Origin: CAVTHW01 sp963734625
Lineage (GTDB): Bacteria > Acidobacteriota > Terriglobia > Bryobacterales > Bryobacteraceae
DNA: 64,000 nucleotides
Assembly (NCBI GenBank): GCA_963734625.1
Contig: CAVTHW010000012.1
Location: 62,001-126,000, forward strand
Reading direction: 5' to 3'
Position numbers and translations under genes: made by a program. The notes beneath the pieces were generated by a model, which saw only the letters and a list, made by a program, of their open reading frames with translations, did no database searches and was not told the DNA's origin. This document shows positions 9,066 through 19,512 of this stretch, piece after piece; within the stretch, counting starts at the first letter, position 1; every line of letters begins with the position of its first letter.

Positions 9066-11169
9066 GTCCGCCGGCCAGGTCCTGACGTTGCTCCTGGCCT
9101 TCGCGCTACCGCTCTGCTCGCAGACCCTGGACAATCTCGTGGGCGCTTACCGTGCATCGCCGAGCGCGGCGCGCCGTCAGGCTCTGCTGAATTACGCTTC
9201 CAGCCATCCCAAGGACTCCAACGGCGCTCTGGCTCTGCTGGCGGCAGGCGCGACAGAAGTGGAACACGGAGATTACGCGTCCGGCGTCAATCACCTGGGC
9301 GCGGCCGGGTCCCGTCTCCCGCAACTGGCCGATTATGCGGCCTTCTACTCGGCCCAGGGGCGCCTGGGGCTCAAGGACCCGGAGGCGGCCCTCCGCGATC
9401 TTCGCGCGGTGCTGAATCACTCGCCAGTATCGCCACTGTTGGGGAGAGCCGCTCTGTTGGCCTCCGATGCGTACATTCAATCACAGGTTCCAGCCAGCGC
9501 CGTGTCGATTCTGAAGCAGAATTATCCGCGTCTGCCCCAACCCGATGGCGATCTGGCCCTGGGATTGGCGCTGGAAGCAGCGGGTGAACTCGCGCCGTCG
9601 GCCGCTTACGGCCAGCGGGTCTACTATGGATACCCCGCCTCCAAACAGGCCGGGGACGCCGGTGCGCTGCTCGATCGCCTGAGCGCGAAGCTTGGTTCCG
9701 ATTACCCGCCTCCGACGGCCGCTGCCATGCTGGAGCGCGCGGGGAAGTGGCTTGAAGCCGGCAACTTCTCGCGCGCCAGGACCGAGTACCGAGCCCTGAC
9801 CCTGCAACTGGGCGGCGCCAGCCGGGAACTGGCCCAAGTCCGGATCGGCGGCGTCAGTTACCGGGCAGGCGAGGCGCGAACGGCCCGCGTCTACCTGGAA
9901 GCCCTCAGTCCGTCCTCGCCCGACGCCGACGCCGAACGGTTGTACTACCTCGTGCAGTGCTCCCGGAGTCTGGACGATGCCGCCGCGATGTCCGGCTTCC
10001 TGGACCGGCTCAAGGCTCTCTACCCCTCCTCGGACTGGCGCTTCGTTGCTTTGGTCTGGGCTGGCAATTACTACTTGCTTCGAAACGACGCCGATTCTTA
10101 CGTCCCCATTTACCGTGACGCCTACGGGTCTTTTCCCAAGCTTCCGCAAGCGGATTATTGCCAGTGGCGGGTAGCCTGGGCCGCTTATATTCAGCGGCGC
10201 GGTGAGGCGGCGGATCTGCTGCTCGAGCACATCACCCGCTTTCCGGATTCCGACAAGGTCCCCGCCGCACTCTACTTCCTCGGCCGCCTCTCCGAAGCCG
10301 CGGACGAATTGGCGCAAGCCCGCGCGCACTACAGCCAGATCCTGGAGCGCTATCCCAATAATTACTACGCCGCGCTGGCCAGCCTGCGGCTCGGTGGCCG
10401 TGCTTTGCCCGCGGCCGCGCAAGTTCCGGCGCGTCTGGACTTCAACCCGAACCCTTCGAATCAGACCCGCATTATCCGCTCCCGGCTACTCGCTTCCGCC
10501 GGGATGGCCGGCTGGGCGGACAGCGAGCTGCGCTTCGCTGCCCGGGAGGACGGGCAGCCCCACGTGCTGGCCACCGAGTTGGCGCGCCAGGCCGAAGCCC
10601 GCGGCGCTTCGGATCAGGCCCTGCGCTACATCAAGGCGGTCTTTGCCGGCTATCTCTCAACCCCCTTGGACGCCGCGCTGCCCGAGATGTGGCGACTCGC
10701 CTTTCCCTTGCCCTTTCGTCCCCAACTGGAACGTTATTCGAAGATGCGGCAGATTGATCTCAACCTTCTGGCAGGCCTGATCCGTCAGGAGTCGGAGTTC
10801 AATCCCAAGGCGGTCTCGCGGGCGGGGGCGATAGGACTGACGCAGGTGATGCCATCCACGGGGCGCCAGCTCAGCCGCACGCTCAGGCTCGGCGCTTTCC
10901 GCAACAGCCTTCTTCAGCAGGCCGACTACAACCTACGCCTCGGGACCTACCACTTCCGCTCGCTGATGGATCAGCTAGACGGCTCCCAGGAGGCAGTTCT
11001 GGCCGCTTACAACGCCGGCAAGGCGCGCGTCGACGTCTGGCGGACTTGGGCCGAATACCGCGAGCCGGCCGAGTTCGTCGAGAACATTCCCTTCACCGAG
11101 ACGCGCACCTACGTCCAGGCCGTCATTCGTAACGCCTGGATGTACCGCCGCATTTACGGCAAGGAGTGA
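9016..11169 (+). CDS. slt: Soluble lytic murein transglycosylase with helical repeat region
   Basis: The product is 717 residues with a signal-like segment near residues 18-35 (VLTLLLAFALPLCSQ). Residues about 40-560 form TPR-like helical repeats, as in the Slt70 superhelix. The C-terminal SLT domain starts about residue 575 and contains GLIRQESEFNPKAVS, with the catalytic Glu in the QES motif, then GAIGLTQVMPST and AYNAGKARV, all hallmarks of the family. It should cleave peptidoglycan between MurNAc and GlcNAc to form anhydromuropeptides in the periplasm. The start lies within the preceding gene; no better start is seen downstream. The esterase gene begins just past its stop. Confidence 0.9.
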   Translation: MMTLFCSDRITLGRWRKSAGQVLTLLLAFALPLCSQTLDNLVGAYRASPSAARRQALLNYASSHPKDSNGALALLAAGATEVEHGDYASGVNHLGAAGSRLPQLADYAAFYSAQGRLGLKDPEAALRDLRAVLNHSPVSPLLGRAALLASDAYIQSQVPASAVSILKQNYPRLPQPDGDLALGLALEAAGELAPSAAYGQRVYYGYPASKQAGDAGALLDRLSAKLGSDYPPPTAAAMLERAGKWLEAGNFSRARTEYRALTLQLGGASRELAQVRIGGVSYRAGEARTARVYLEALSPSSPDADAERLYYLVQCSRSLDDAAAMSGFLDRLKALYPSSDWRFVALVWAGNYYLLRNDADSYVPIYRDAYGSFPKLPQADYCQWRVAWAAYIQRRGEAADLLLEHITRFPDSDKVPAALYFLGRLSEAADELAQARAHYSQILERYPNNYYAALASLRLGGRALPAAAQVPARLDFNPNPSNQTRIIRSRLLASAGMAGWADSELRFAAREDGQPHVLATELARQAEARGASDQALRYIKAVFAGYLSTPLDAALPEMWRLAFPLPFRPQLERYSKMRQIDLNLLAGLIRQESEFNPKAVSRAGAIGLTQVMPSTGRQLSRTLRLGAFRNSLLQQADYNLRLGTYHFRSLMDQLDGSQEAVLAAYNAGKARVDVWRTWAEYREPAEFVENIPFTETRTYVQAVIRNAWMYRRIYGKE

Positions 11170-11174
11170 TCTCT

Positions 11175-12628
<1,454 letters not shown>

Positions 12629-12638
<10 letters not shown>

Positions 12639-13267
12639 ATTGCGATGATCGACTTGGGCAGGCCCAGGAGCCGTTCGGTGAGAAGCTGAGAGCCGGGAAA
12701 CAGGCGGCGCATCTCCGACCGGCGCATGATTCGAATCTCGCGCGCGACCTCGGCACAGCGCTCGGGAGTAGGCCGCTCGATCCAGCCCCATGGGGTGCAC
12801 CAGCGGGTCATATGCCGCCGGACGCCCAGCGGCAGCCAATGGATAATGGGGGCGACGTAGTGCGGTTCGACGGGGAAGCGGAAATCGAGCGTCTGCACCC
12901 ACCACCGGCCCGCGACCCTGCGGACCTCACGTGCGAACCGCGCCTGGCCGTCGAAGGAATAGAGGTGCTCGATCAGCGAATTCGAGAAGGCGACGTCAAA
13001 GGAACCGTCCCTGAACGGCAGCGAGCGAGCATCGGCGCGGATCCACCTGATCCAGGATGGCAGATCGGGCGGCGCCGGCGACAGATTGACGATGGTCACT
13101 TTCGGGATTGGCAGCCCCAACTCCGCGGCCAGCCTCCACCAGTAGAGCGTGCCGCCGAGATCGAGGACATGGGTTTCCTCCCCAATCTCAAACACTCGAT
13201 AGAAGGTACGAAGGCGGCTTGGGCGGAACAGCCTGAAGATCGCATCATAGAGCGCGTGTATGTTCAT
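12629..13267 (-). CDS. SAM-dependent methyltransferase, type 11-like
   Basis: I start at the ATG at 13267, after GGAGGG, giving about 212 residues; the longer frame to 13336 only extends into the upstream gene. Motif I is HVLDLGGTLYWW, followed by NLSPAPP, ADARSLPFRDGSFDVAFSNSLIEHL and a REVRRV helix, the usual order in small class I methyltransferases acting on sugars, lipids or quinones. It is the last gene of the polysaccharide operon, overlapping the previous one by 23 bases, so its target is probably the glycan made here. Its 3' end overlaps the convergent esterase gene by 10 bases. Confidence 0.75.
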
Positions 13268-14306
13268 CGCTGTCCCTCCCCAGTACCGCAAACAGGTGGT
13301 AGATGCCCGTGGTCCTTTCCTGGGGAGCATCGCCACCTCTCACGGCATCCCGGAACCTTCTGGCTATGGGCCCGATCCGCGATGACGCGACAATAGCACG
13401 CCCTTCTTCCCAGCGTCTTTTCAACCAGGAAGGGGCTCTGGGCTCCCGGCCGATTCCAGTCAAGTCCGGAAACCCAGTCGTTTCGAGATGCTCCACGGTC
13501 AGGCCCAGTTTGGCCGCCAGCAGGAGGATTCCTCGCGGAGACAGATACTGGAGATGCTCGGGGTCCACTCGAAAGCCCACCCACTCTCGGGCGGAGCCAA
13601 GGTCCGCGCCGGCGGCCCCGGCATTTGGCGTCCGGATGGCCAGCACTCCCCCCGGGCGCAAGGCTTGGGCCGCGATTCTTAGTAAAGCTAACGGGGCGGT
13701 GAGGTGCTCCACGAGGTCGTTGAATATGATCGCATCGACCGGCGCAGTCTGCGTCAGGCACTGCGACAAGTCCCGATACACGGGCAGACCCAGATGCTCT
13801 TGGACGAAATGCCGGGCCTCCTGCGAGATCTCGACGCCGACGGGCTCCGCGCCCGCCAACTGCACCGAGAGGAGAAAGCCGCCCAGGCCGCATCCCACGT
13901 CCACCACCCGTTTCGCGCGCAGAGTGCCAAGGATGGCCGCCAGGCGGTTGATACGGAGGTCAGTGCGCGCCTTTCCGCGAGCCATTCGCAGCATTAACTT
14001 CGCGGTTCGGGCGTCAAGCCGAGTCGGGCGAAAAGCGCTCCAGTAGTCCTGATAGAAATGCTCCAGCCTCTCTGGCCTGGGGATCGAGGCCACATACCAA
14101 GCCGCACAAGTGGCGCAGTAAGCGACGGGCAGGTCGTCGGGGCGGCGTAGGACCTGTCCGTTCTGAGCGCCACAAAAAGGGCATGGCCGGGACGCCAAAT
14201 CCTCCGGCGCCCAGCGGGGAATGCGGTAATCAAGCGGCGGCAGTTTGGGGAGCGCTGCCGGTTCGGTTAAGCTCGTCGATGATTCCACCAAGAGATCCGT
14301 CCCCAT
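13245..14306 (-). CDS. Class I methyltransferase with N-terminal zinc-binding motif
   Basis: The 353-residue protein carries CPFCG near residue 42 and YCATC near residue 63, which together can bind zinc. The methyltransferase core follows: VVDVGCGLGGFLLS about residue 114, VGVEISQEA, then FNDLVEHL and LRPGGVLAIRTPN. This organisation is common in methyltransferases of polysaccharide clusters. The start ATG is 2 bases after the stop of the glycosyltransferase gene. The likely target is a sugar or glycolipid of the surface polymer; the position methylated is unknown. Confidence 0.8.
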   Translation of the reverse strand: MGTDLLVESSTSLTEPAALPKLPPLDYRIPRWAPEDLASRPCPFCGAQNGQVLRRPDDLPVAYCATCAAWYVASIPRPERLEHFYQDYWSAFRPTRLDARTAKLMLRMARGKARTDLRINRLAAILGTLRAKRVVDVGCGLGGFLLSVQLAGAEPVGVEISQEARHFVQEHLGLPVYRDLSQCLTQTAPVDAIIFNDLVEHLTAPLALLRIAAQALRPGGVLAIRTPNAGAAGADLGSAREWVGFRVDPEHLQYLSPRGILLLAAKLGLTVEHLETTGFPDLTGIGREPRAPSWLKRRWEEGRAIVASSRIGPIARRFRDAVRGGDAPQERTTGIYHLFAVLGRDSDEHTRAL

Positions 14307-14307
14307 T

Positions 14308-15318
14308 TCAGGGCATCCGAGGCTTCGGCCTTGGGGCAGGCGCGCTCACCAGCCGCCTAACCTCGGCCGCCCAGTCGTTGTTGCGGCTACCTGCAAGCCA
14401 GCGCCGCGCGCCGGTTCCACCCCAGTTCCCAGCGATACCCCCTCTGAGCCAATTCAGCGCCAGGTGGACGTACTTGAAAGGCGCTGCGGCCAGCACCGCC
14501 CATCGGGCGCCGCCCCGAGGTGAATGCTGAACGTGACCGATAAGATAGGGAAGCCACTTACCTTTTGAAGACCCGAAGAATCGTTTTGCCGCCCACACCG
14601 GGATGCTCGCGAGGCTAACGTTTCGCCCGGCGTCAGCTTCCCTGCGGATTCGAACCCGTTTATATAGAGCGGCGGCTGTGGTGACTCGTAAACAGCCCAC
14701 GCCTAACATCGTGAACACTAGAATGACGTCCGCGCCCCAATCCTTATCTGTCCTCCCGGCGAAAACGGCATGCGCCACCTTCCGGAGTTCGGCGGTGAGG
14801 TATAGCCCGTAGATGGCGCAAGCTTTAGCGCCAGACTCCCGCCACAGGTAGTACCTCACCATTCTTATTGTTGCCGGGCCTGCAAGTGATTTCAGGACGA
14901 ATGTCGAGCCTGGCCTGTCGAGGTCGAAGAAGGGCGCCACGCTGCCGAACGCAATTGAAACGCCGGTGTCGAATTCGCTCAGCAATGCGGTTAGCCAGTC
15001 CGGGTCCCAGCGGTCGTCGGCCGCCGCCCACATGAAATACTCGCCACCTGCCTCATCCAGGACAAACTGGAAGTTGGCCAAAGCGCCACGATTTTCGCGT
15101 TGACGCACGTAGCGGATGCGCTGATCCCCGGCGGCATATTCCCGGCAGATCGCCTCGGTATCGTCAGTGGAGGCGTTGTCGGAGACAATCAGCTCGAAGT
15201 CAGTAAGGGTCTGAGCCAACAAGGAGTCCAGCGCCTCGCGTATGTACTCCTCCCCGTTATAGACGGGCAGGCCGATGCTGACTTTCGGGGATGGGGTGGG
15301 CTTTCCGTCTTGGCTCAT
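14308..15318 (-). CDS. Family 2 glycosyltransferase
   Basis: The 336-residue protein starts its GT-A domain at about residue 12 (VSIGLPVYNGEEYIREALDS), followed by FELIVSDNASTDDT and a DXD-like AAADDRWDP that would hold the metal and nucleotide sugar near residue 98. GT2 enzymes transfer a sugar from a nucleotide donor with inversion. The C-terminal half has hydrophobic or amphipathic segments that may touch the membrane. It lies between the flippase and a methyltransferase, so it should add a sugar to the lipid-linked repeat unit on the cytoplasmic side. Only one glycosyltransferase is in this window, so others must act elsewhere. Confidence 0.85.
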   Translation of the reverse strand: MSQDGKPTPSPKVSIGLPVYNGEEYIREALDSLLAQTLTDFELIVSDNASTDDTEAICREYAAGDQRIRYVRQRENRGALANFQFVLDEAGGEYFMWAAADDRWDPDWLTALLSEFDTGVSIAFGSVAPFFDLDRPGSTFVLKSLAGPATIRMVRYYLWRESGAKACAIYGLYLTAELRKVAHAVFAGRTDKDWGADVILVFTMLGVGCLRVTTAAALYKRVRIRREADAGRNVSLASIPVWAAKRFFGSSKGKWLPYLIGHVQHSPRGGARWAVLAAAPFKYVHLALNWLRGGIAGNWGGTGARRWLAGSRNNDWAAEVRRLVSAPAPRPKPRMP

Positions 15319-15324
15319 GGATGT

Positions 15325-16845
15325 CTACACCGTCCTCGCACTTAATGATCTGATCCTGCCTGGCAGATGCCGGGCCAACTGATGACGCACCCTGGGGGCC
15401 GCCCAGACTGCCGCGATCAGCACCCAACTGGCGGTCATCAGCAGCACACTGAATTCACCGAGCCGGTTCAAGTTGTGCGGCATCACCCAGCGGCACAAGA
15501 AGGCGGTCGCCGCCGCGGCGGCCAGGGGGGCGGCCACGTCCTGGCGGTACCAGTTCCACTTCTCGGCAGGAAGCAACCGCCGATGCATCAAAGGGATGGC
15601 GAGTACTAGATAACCTGCATTTAACGTCACCCAAACCCTTGCCGCGCCGATCGCGCCGTATGCCGGAACGACCCACAGAATGGCAGGCACCATGAGACAG
15701 ACGGCGAGGATGTTGACCCTGATCGCGAGTGAAGTCCAGCCATGGGCAAGCTGCACCTGGTAGGGAATCTGCATCAGCCCGTTCAACAGCGTCCCCAGAG
15801 CGAGAACCGCCAGCAGCGGCGCCACCTTCTGGGCCAGTGCCGGATTTCCGGTCCACAACCGCAGCACCCTGTCACCAAACAACATCAGCAGCATGGCGGC
15901 CGAGCCCATCAGAACTGTCACCAACTGAGCGCCCTGGTGGTAGACCGCGCGCAATGCGGCCGCGTCACCGTTCGTCGCCAGCTCAGTGAAGCGCGGATAA
16001 AGCGCCGCGGTGATCGGCCCCGCCAGCAAATACAGCGCATTGGCCACCACCCCCGCCAGGGCATAGTAACCAAAGGATTCCAAGGTCAGCAGGCGCGAGA
16101 GCAGAATCTTATCGATTTGGGTCAGCAGCAGCGCCAGGAAGGTGATCCCCAGCATGCCTGCCGCGAAACGCCGGATACCGATCAGGGCCGGCCAGGAGAA
16201 GCGGGCGGGCAGGGGAGAGGGTGGCAGCGCACGGTAAACGACGCCGGCAAATAGCGCGACGGTAATCGTCGAGATCAACCCTTGCCAGAGAAAGAAAGCC
16301 TCGATGGTGGGGGAGACCCAGGCCAGCAGCGCGACCGCACCCAAGCCACGCAGCGTGGCCATTATGCTGGTCACGACGTTCTGCAGTACCTGACGCTGCA
16401 AGCCGACGATGCTGCTCACGTAGATGTTTTCGATAAACCGCAGGGCGGTGACCACGCCCATGACGGCAAACGCGTGGGTCACCACCTCCACCGGCAGGTT
16501 CTTGGCAGTCACCCAGTGAGAGGCCAGCCATCCCGATGCCGCCCATATGCCCAGCGCGACCCCTCCAGCAATGACGATTCCGATCAGTTCGATGCTGCGT
16601 AGCAGATCCCGAATCGACTGAGCGTTGTGCGCGCCGCCGGTAAAGCGGGCCATTTCCCGGCCCAAGGCTGGCTTCATCCCCATATCGAGGAGCGCCAGCC
16701 AGGCCTGCAAGAGGGCGAAAATGCCGATCAGGCCATAGGCCTCGATCCCGAGGTACCGGATGTAGAGAGGGATAAAGGCCAAGCCCATCAGGGCTTGCCA
16801 GCCCTGACCGAAGTAGTTGGCGGCGACGTTCTTCTTTAGAGACAC
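15325..16845 (-). CDS. Wzx-like polysaccharide flippase (MOP superfamily)
   Basis: The 506-residue protein is almost entirely hydrophobic, with about 12-14 membrane helices, beginning NYFGQGWQALMGLAFIPLYIRYLG, a typical Wzx/RfbX start (a helix, then a PLxxRxLG motif). These proteins move lipid-linked oligosaccharides from the cytoplasmic to the periplasmic side of the inner membrane. The gene sits between the CmcI-like methyltransferase and the GT2 gene, 6 bases before the latter, which fits export of the repeat unit made by the cluster. No Wzy polymerase or ligase is seen in the window. Confidence 0.85.
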   Translation of the reverse strand: MSLKKNVAANYFGQGWQALMGLAFIPLYIRYLGIEAYGLIGIFALLQAWLALLDMGMKPALGREMARFTGGAHNAQSIRDLLRSIELIGIVIAGGVALGIWAASGWLASHWVTAKNLPVEVVTHAFAVMGVVTALRFIENIYVSSIVGLQRQVLQNVVTSIMATLRGLGAVALLAWVSPTIEAFFLWQGLISTITVALFAGVVYRALPPSPLPARFSWPALIGIRRFAAGMLGITFLALLLTQIDKILLSRLLTLESFGYYALAGVVANALYLLAGPITAALYPRFTELATNGDAAALRAVYHQGAQLVTVLMGSAAMLLMLFGDRVLRLWTGNPALAQKVAPLLAVLALGTLLNGLMQIPYQVQLAHGWTSLAIRVNILAVCLMVPAILWVVPAYGAIGAARVWVTLNAGYLVLAIPLMHRRLLPAEKWNWYRQDVAAPLAAAAATAFLCRWVMPHNLNRLGEFSVLLMTASWVLIAAVWAAPRVRHQLARHLPGRIRSLSARTV

Positions 16846-16872
16846 GGTTGTAACTTGAGGCTTATGTCTGGA

Positions 16873-17613
16873 TCACGCCACGCGCTTCAGGTATCCATCC
16901 GGCGCGACGCTGATCTGCAGCTTATGGTCCATCTTTTTGTCGATCTCGAACTCGGGATGGGTCTTGAGGTAATCCCAGACGGCGGTCTTAGGGTTGTTGC
17001 CAGGGCCCCAGGGCCGGTCGGGGAACATCCCGGCGGGCAGGTCTTCGATCACCGTGTCGAACACCACGCAGTAGCTGCCCACCGAGGTGAGCGGAGCGTA
17101 AGCCCGCAGCTCGGCCAGAACGTGCTCGTGGGTGTGATTGCTATCAAGGTACACCAGCACCCGCCGCCTGCCCGACGCCTTGGCCTGGACCTGCTCGACA
17201 ATCTCAGGTGCGATGCTGGAGCCCTGAATCATCGAAATGCGTTTGACCATGGGGTGCGCTTCGATCGCCGCGCGGTTGTGGGCGCGGATGTCGATATCCA
17301 CCCCGAGCACCTCGGCATCCTGCGGACCGCCGCAGGCGGCGTTAAGCTCCAGCATGGAGGCCGAAAAGATGAGCGAGCCCCCGTGGGCGATGCCGGTTTC
17401 GATGATTAGGTCGGGTTGGATTGACCACGCCAGTTCCTGCATCGCAAGGATGTCTTGGGGGTACTGGATAATTGGCCGGCCGAGCCAGGAGAAATTGTAA
17501 GAGTACTTCGGAACAGTCGACGCCTTAGTGAAGGCATCAGCAGCGTCACTCAATTCCCTATTTCGACTGTTAGCGCCAATCCTGTCGTCCACTTCCGTCC
17601 TAAACGTCTTCAT
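16873..17613 (-). CDS. CmcI/cephalosporin-hydroxylase family methyltransferase
   Basis: I start at the ATG at 17613 (MKTFRTEVDD), giving about 246 residues, since the longer frame only runs further into the upstream gene. The core has DLIIETGIAHGGSLIF about residue 74, LGVDIDIRAHNR, ISMIQGSS and VLVYLDSNHTHEHVLAEL, the signature of the CmcI family. Despite the old name, members are SAM-dependent O-methyltransferases that also act on rhamnosyl glycolipids. In this cluster a sugar O-methylation is the likely role. It overlaps the preceding gene by 14 bases. Confidence 0.85.
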   Translation of the reverse strand: MKTFRTEVDDRIGANSRNRELSDAADAFTKASTVPKYSYNFSWLGRPIIQYPQDILAMQELAWSIQPDLIIETGIAHGGSLIFSASMLELNAACGGPQDAEVLGVDIDIRAHNRAAIEAHPMVKRISMIQGSSIAPEIVEQVQAKASGRRRVLVYLDSNHTHEHVLAELRAYAPLTSVGSYCVVFDTVIEDLPAGMFPDRPWGPGNNPKTAVWDYLKTHPEFEIDKKMDHKLQISVAPDGYLKRVA

Positions 17614-18673
17614 ATTCCACCACACGATAGTTGAACTGACGCGCTGTCATTTCCCGAACTTCATTCAAATAGTTGCTATTCATCACGAATACATTCGCGC
17701 CCGGCGTCAGCCTGCCAATGGCTTCCTCAGGTGACCACACCCGAAGTCCGCTGGCCGCCAGGAATTTGCCTTGTTTCGCTGGGTTGATGTCGATGACCAT
17801 ATCGACTGTGGCTCCGGCGCGCTGCATAAACAACGCGAACAGGACGCCTTTTGATGCGCCACCCCAGACGGCAGTCTTGTTTCGTCCTGTTCCCAGTTCC
17901 GCCGCGTATCGGCTGACGGTATCAAGAAACCTTTCTGGAAAGTCAATCCGATCCGATTCGCTGCATTCTGGGACCCTGATCGTCCCCAGGGCAGCGACCA
18001 CCGAGAGATACTGGCCGCTGAAGCTCCGCCCAGCCTCATACACGACACCGAACATCCGATAGAAGTCGGATAATCTGAAGTAGTTAACATGCTCGTAGAA
18101 GATGTCGAACCAGGCACGATGGGCACAAATCCAGTCAAAGCAGGGGACCTCGATGTAGATCTTGCCGCCACCGCCGTTTGCTTCGCAGACTCTGGACAGG
18201 AATCCGACGGGATCTTGTACATGCTCAAGCACATGTCGCAGGATGATCCCGTCAGCACGCAGCCCGATCTCCGGGCGGAAGCATTCCTTGATAGCAGATG
18301 GGTTTGACCCCTCATAGGCCGGGTCCAGACCGGTGATTGTGTAGCCCACCCCTTGAAGCCGTTCTAGAAAGTGGCCTTTGCCGCAGCCGATTTCAATCAA
18401 TGAAGAGTTCCAGAAGTGTTGCAGAATGATCTCTGACACGTCCTGGAGGTGCCGCTGAAAGATGGCACTTATCGCTTGCTCATTCTGGTAGTCGGCGCCG
18501 TACTGCATCAAGTCCTGCCTGAACGCCCGATTATGGATCAAGCCGGTCTCGAGATCCTGAACCAGAACGACATCGCCCCTGACGCAGTTCTTTGCCGCCT
18601 CCTTAGAGTGAAACATCCGATTCTGAAGAACCGGCAATTGTTCCGCGGTATATAGGTCTCGACACCGCGTCAT
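17600..18673 (-). CDS. C-methyltransferase-like protein (class I core plus C-terminal domain), no zinc domain
   Basis: The start is the ATG at 18673, which shares ATGA with the stop of the reductase gene and follows GGAGAGG; the product is about 357 residues. Residues about 90-190 form a class I methyltransferase core (SLIEIGCGKGHFLERL, ITGLDP, ILRHVLEHVQDP). The later part (FYEHVNYF, then VWGGASKGV and DINPAKQGKFL) matches the C-terminal domain of NovU/TylCIII-type sugar C-methyltransferases. It lacks the N-terminal CxxC zinc domain of the paralogue two genes upstream. GC is visibly lower than in flanking genes, suggesting a separate origin. It may methylate another sugar or form a complex with the paralogue. 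Confidence 0.75.
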   Translation of the reverse strand: MTRCRDLYTAEQLPVLQNRMFHSKEAAKNCVRGDVVLVQDLETGLIHNRAFRQDLMQYGADYQNEQAISAIFQRHLQDVSEIILQHFWNSSLIEIGCGKGHFLERLQGVGYTITGLDPAYEGSNPSAIKECFRPEIGLRADGIILRHVLEHVQDPVGFLSRVCEANGGGGKIYIEVPCFDWICAHRAWFDIFYEHVNYFRLSDFYRMFGVVYEAGRSFSGQYLSVVAALGTIRVPECSESDRIDFPERFLDTVSRYAAELGTGRNKTAVWGGASKGVLFALFMQRAGATVDMVIDINPAKQGKFLAASGLRVWSPEEAIGRLTPGANVFVMNSNYLNEVREMTARQFNYRVVEYEDV

Positions 18674-19512
18674 TGCCTCTCCAAACATCGATTCAGTTTG
18701 TGCCGGTCGCCCCAAAAGGCCAGCGGCTCGTAGTCCGGGTAGGGATAGTGGCCGAGGCGAAGGTCTATCGACCAACCGTTTTCTTTGATCCAACCTTCAA
18801 CCAATGTGCGAATCGAGATGGGTTTGCCCGAACAAACGTTGACAACGCCGATATTCCGGCCGATCGTCGCCAAGGAAACGAGGTGCTTCACGACGTCGGC
18901 AACAGGCAGGTAGTCGCGCAACTGCTCGCCACCCGACATATTGAATGCGCGGTCACCCCGGTCTACTGCGCTCTTGAGTTGCGGCAGCAGTGAGCTCTTA
19001 GCTTGTCCGTCTCCATAGAGGTAGAAAAGCCGGGTCCAGGTCAGATTGAACGGTTTGAGCTGCCGCAGATATTCGAGTTGGCGTCGCAGCATATCTTTAG
19101 CAAAACCGTAGGGACTGCTTGGACGCGCCTCGAGATGTTCACTGAGCGGCCCTGACCGCATACCGTACTCAAAGCACGTGCCCGTGACCAGTATGTTGTT
19201 GAGTCCGGATTCGACCAGCGCTTTGAGGAAGCTGTATTGGGCGGGCAACTGTTCCTCGAAATGGTGCAGTGACTTGTAGTTCGGCAGCCCGCCCCATGCC
19301 AGATGCATGAGCAAATCAGGCTGATTCATCAATTCGAATGCCCTTGCAGGCGTATTCCTCAAGTCAATGCGAACGACGGTATGCCGTGATAATGCGGCCG
19401 GAAGTTCTAGCGAGGGCTGACAAATCAGAATTGGAGATATCGAGTGTCGCTCAAGTTCTGCAATGAGGTGTCGCCCAATGAAGCCGGTTGCGCCTGTCAC
19501 TGCGATTTTCAC
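18670..19512 (-). CDS. NAD(P)-dependent nucleotide-sugar reductase/epimerase (extended SDR)
   Basis: The 280-residue protein has the Rossmann motif VTGATGFIGRHL at residues 4-15 and a catalytic tyrosine/lysine pair in SPYGFAKDML near residue 135. Extended SDRs of this size act on nucleotide sugars as 4-ketoreductases or epimerases. Placed after the dehydratase, 3,5-epimerase and C-methyltransferase, it most likely reduces the C4 keto group to finish the CDP-deoxysugar. Its stop overlaps the next start and its start overlaps the preceding stop by 4 bases each (ATGA), so translation is coupled. Confidence 0.8.
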   Translation of the reverse strand: MKIAVTGATGFIGRHLIAELERHSISPILICQPSLELPAALSRHTVVRIDLRNTPARAFELMNQPDLLMHLAWGGLPNYKSLHHFEEQLPAQYSFLKALVESGLNNILVTGTCFEYGMRSGPLSEHLEARPSSPYGFAKDMLRRQLEYLRQLKPFNLTWTRLFYLYGDGQAKSSLLPQLKSAVDRGDRAFNMSGGEQLRDYLPVADVVKHLVSLATIGRNIGVVNVCSGKPISIRTLVEGWIKENGWSIDLRLGHYPYPDYEPLAFWGDRHKLNRCLERQ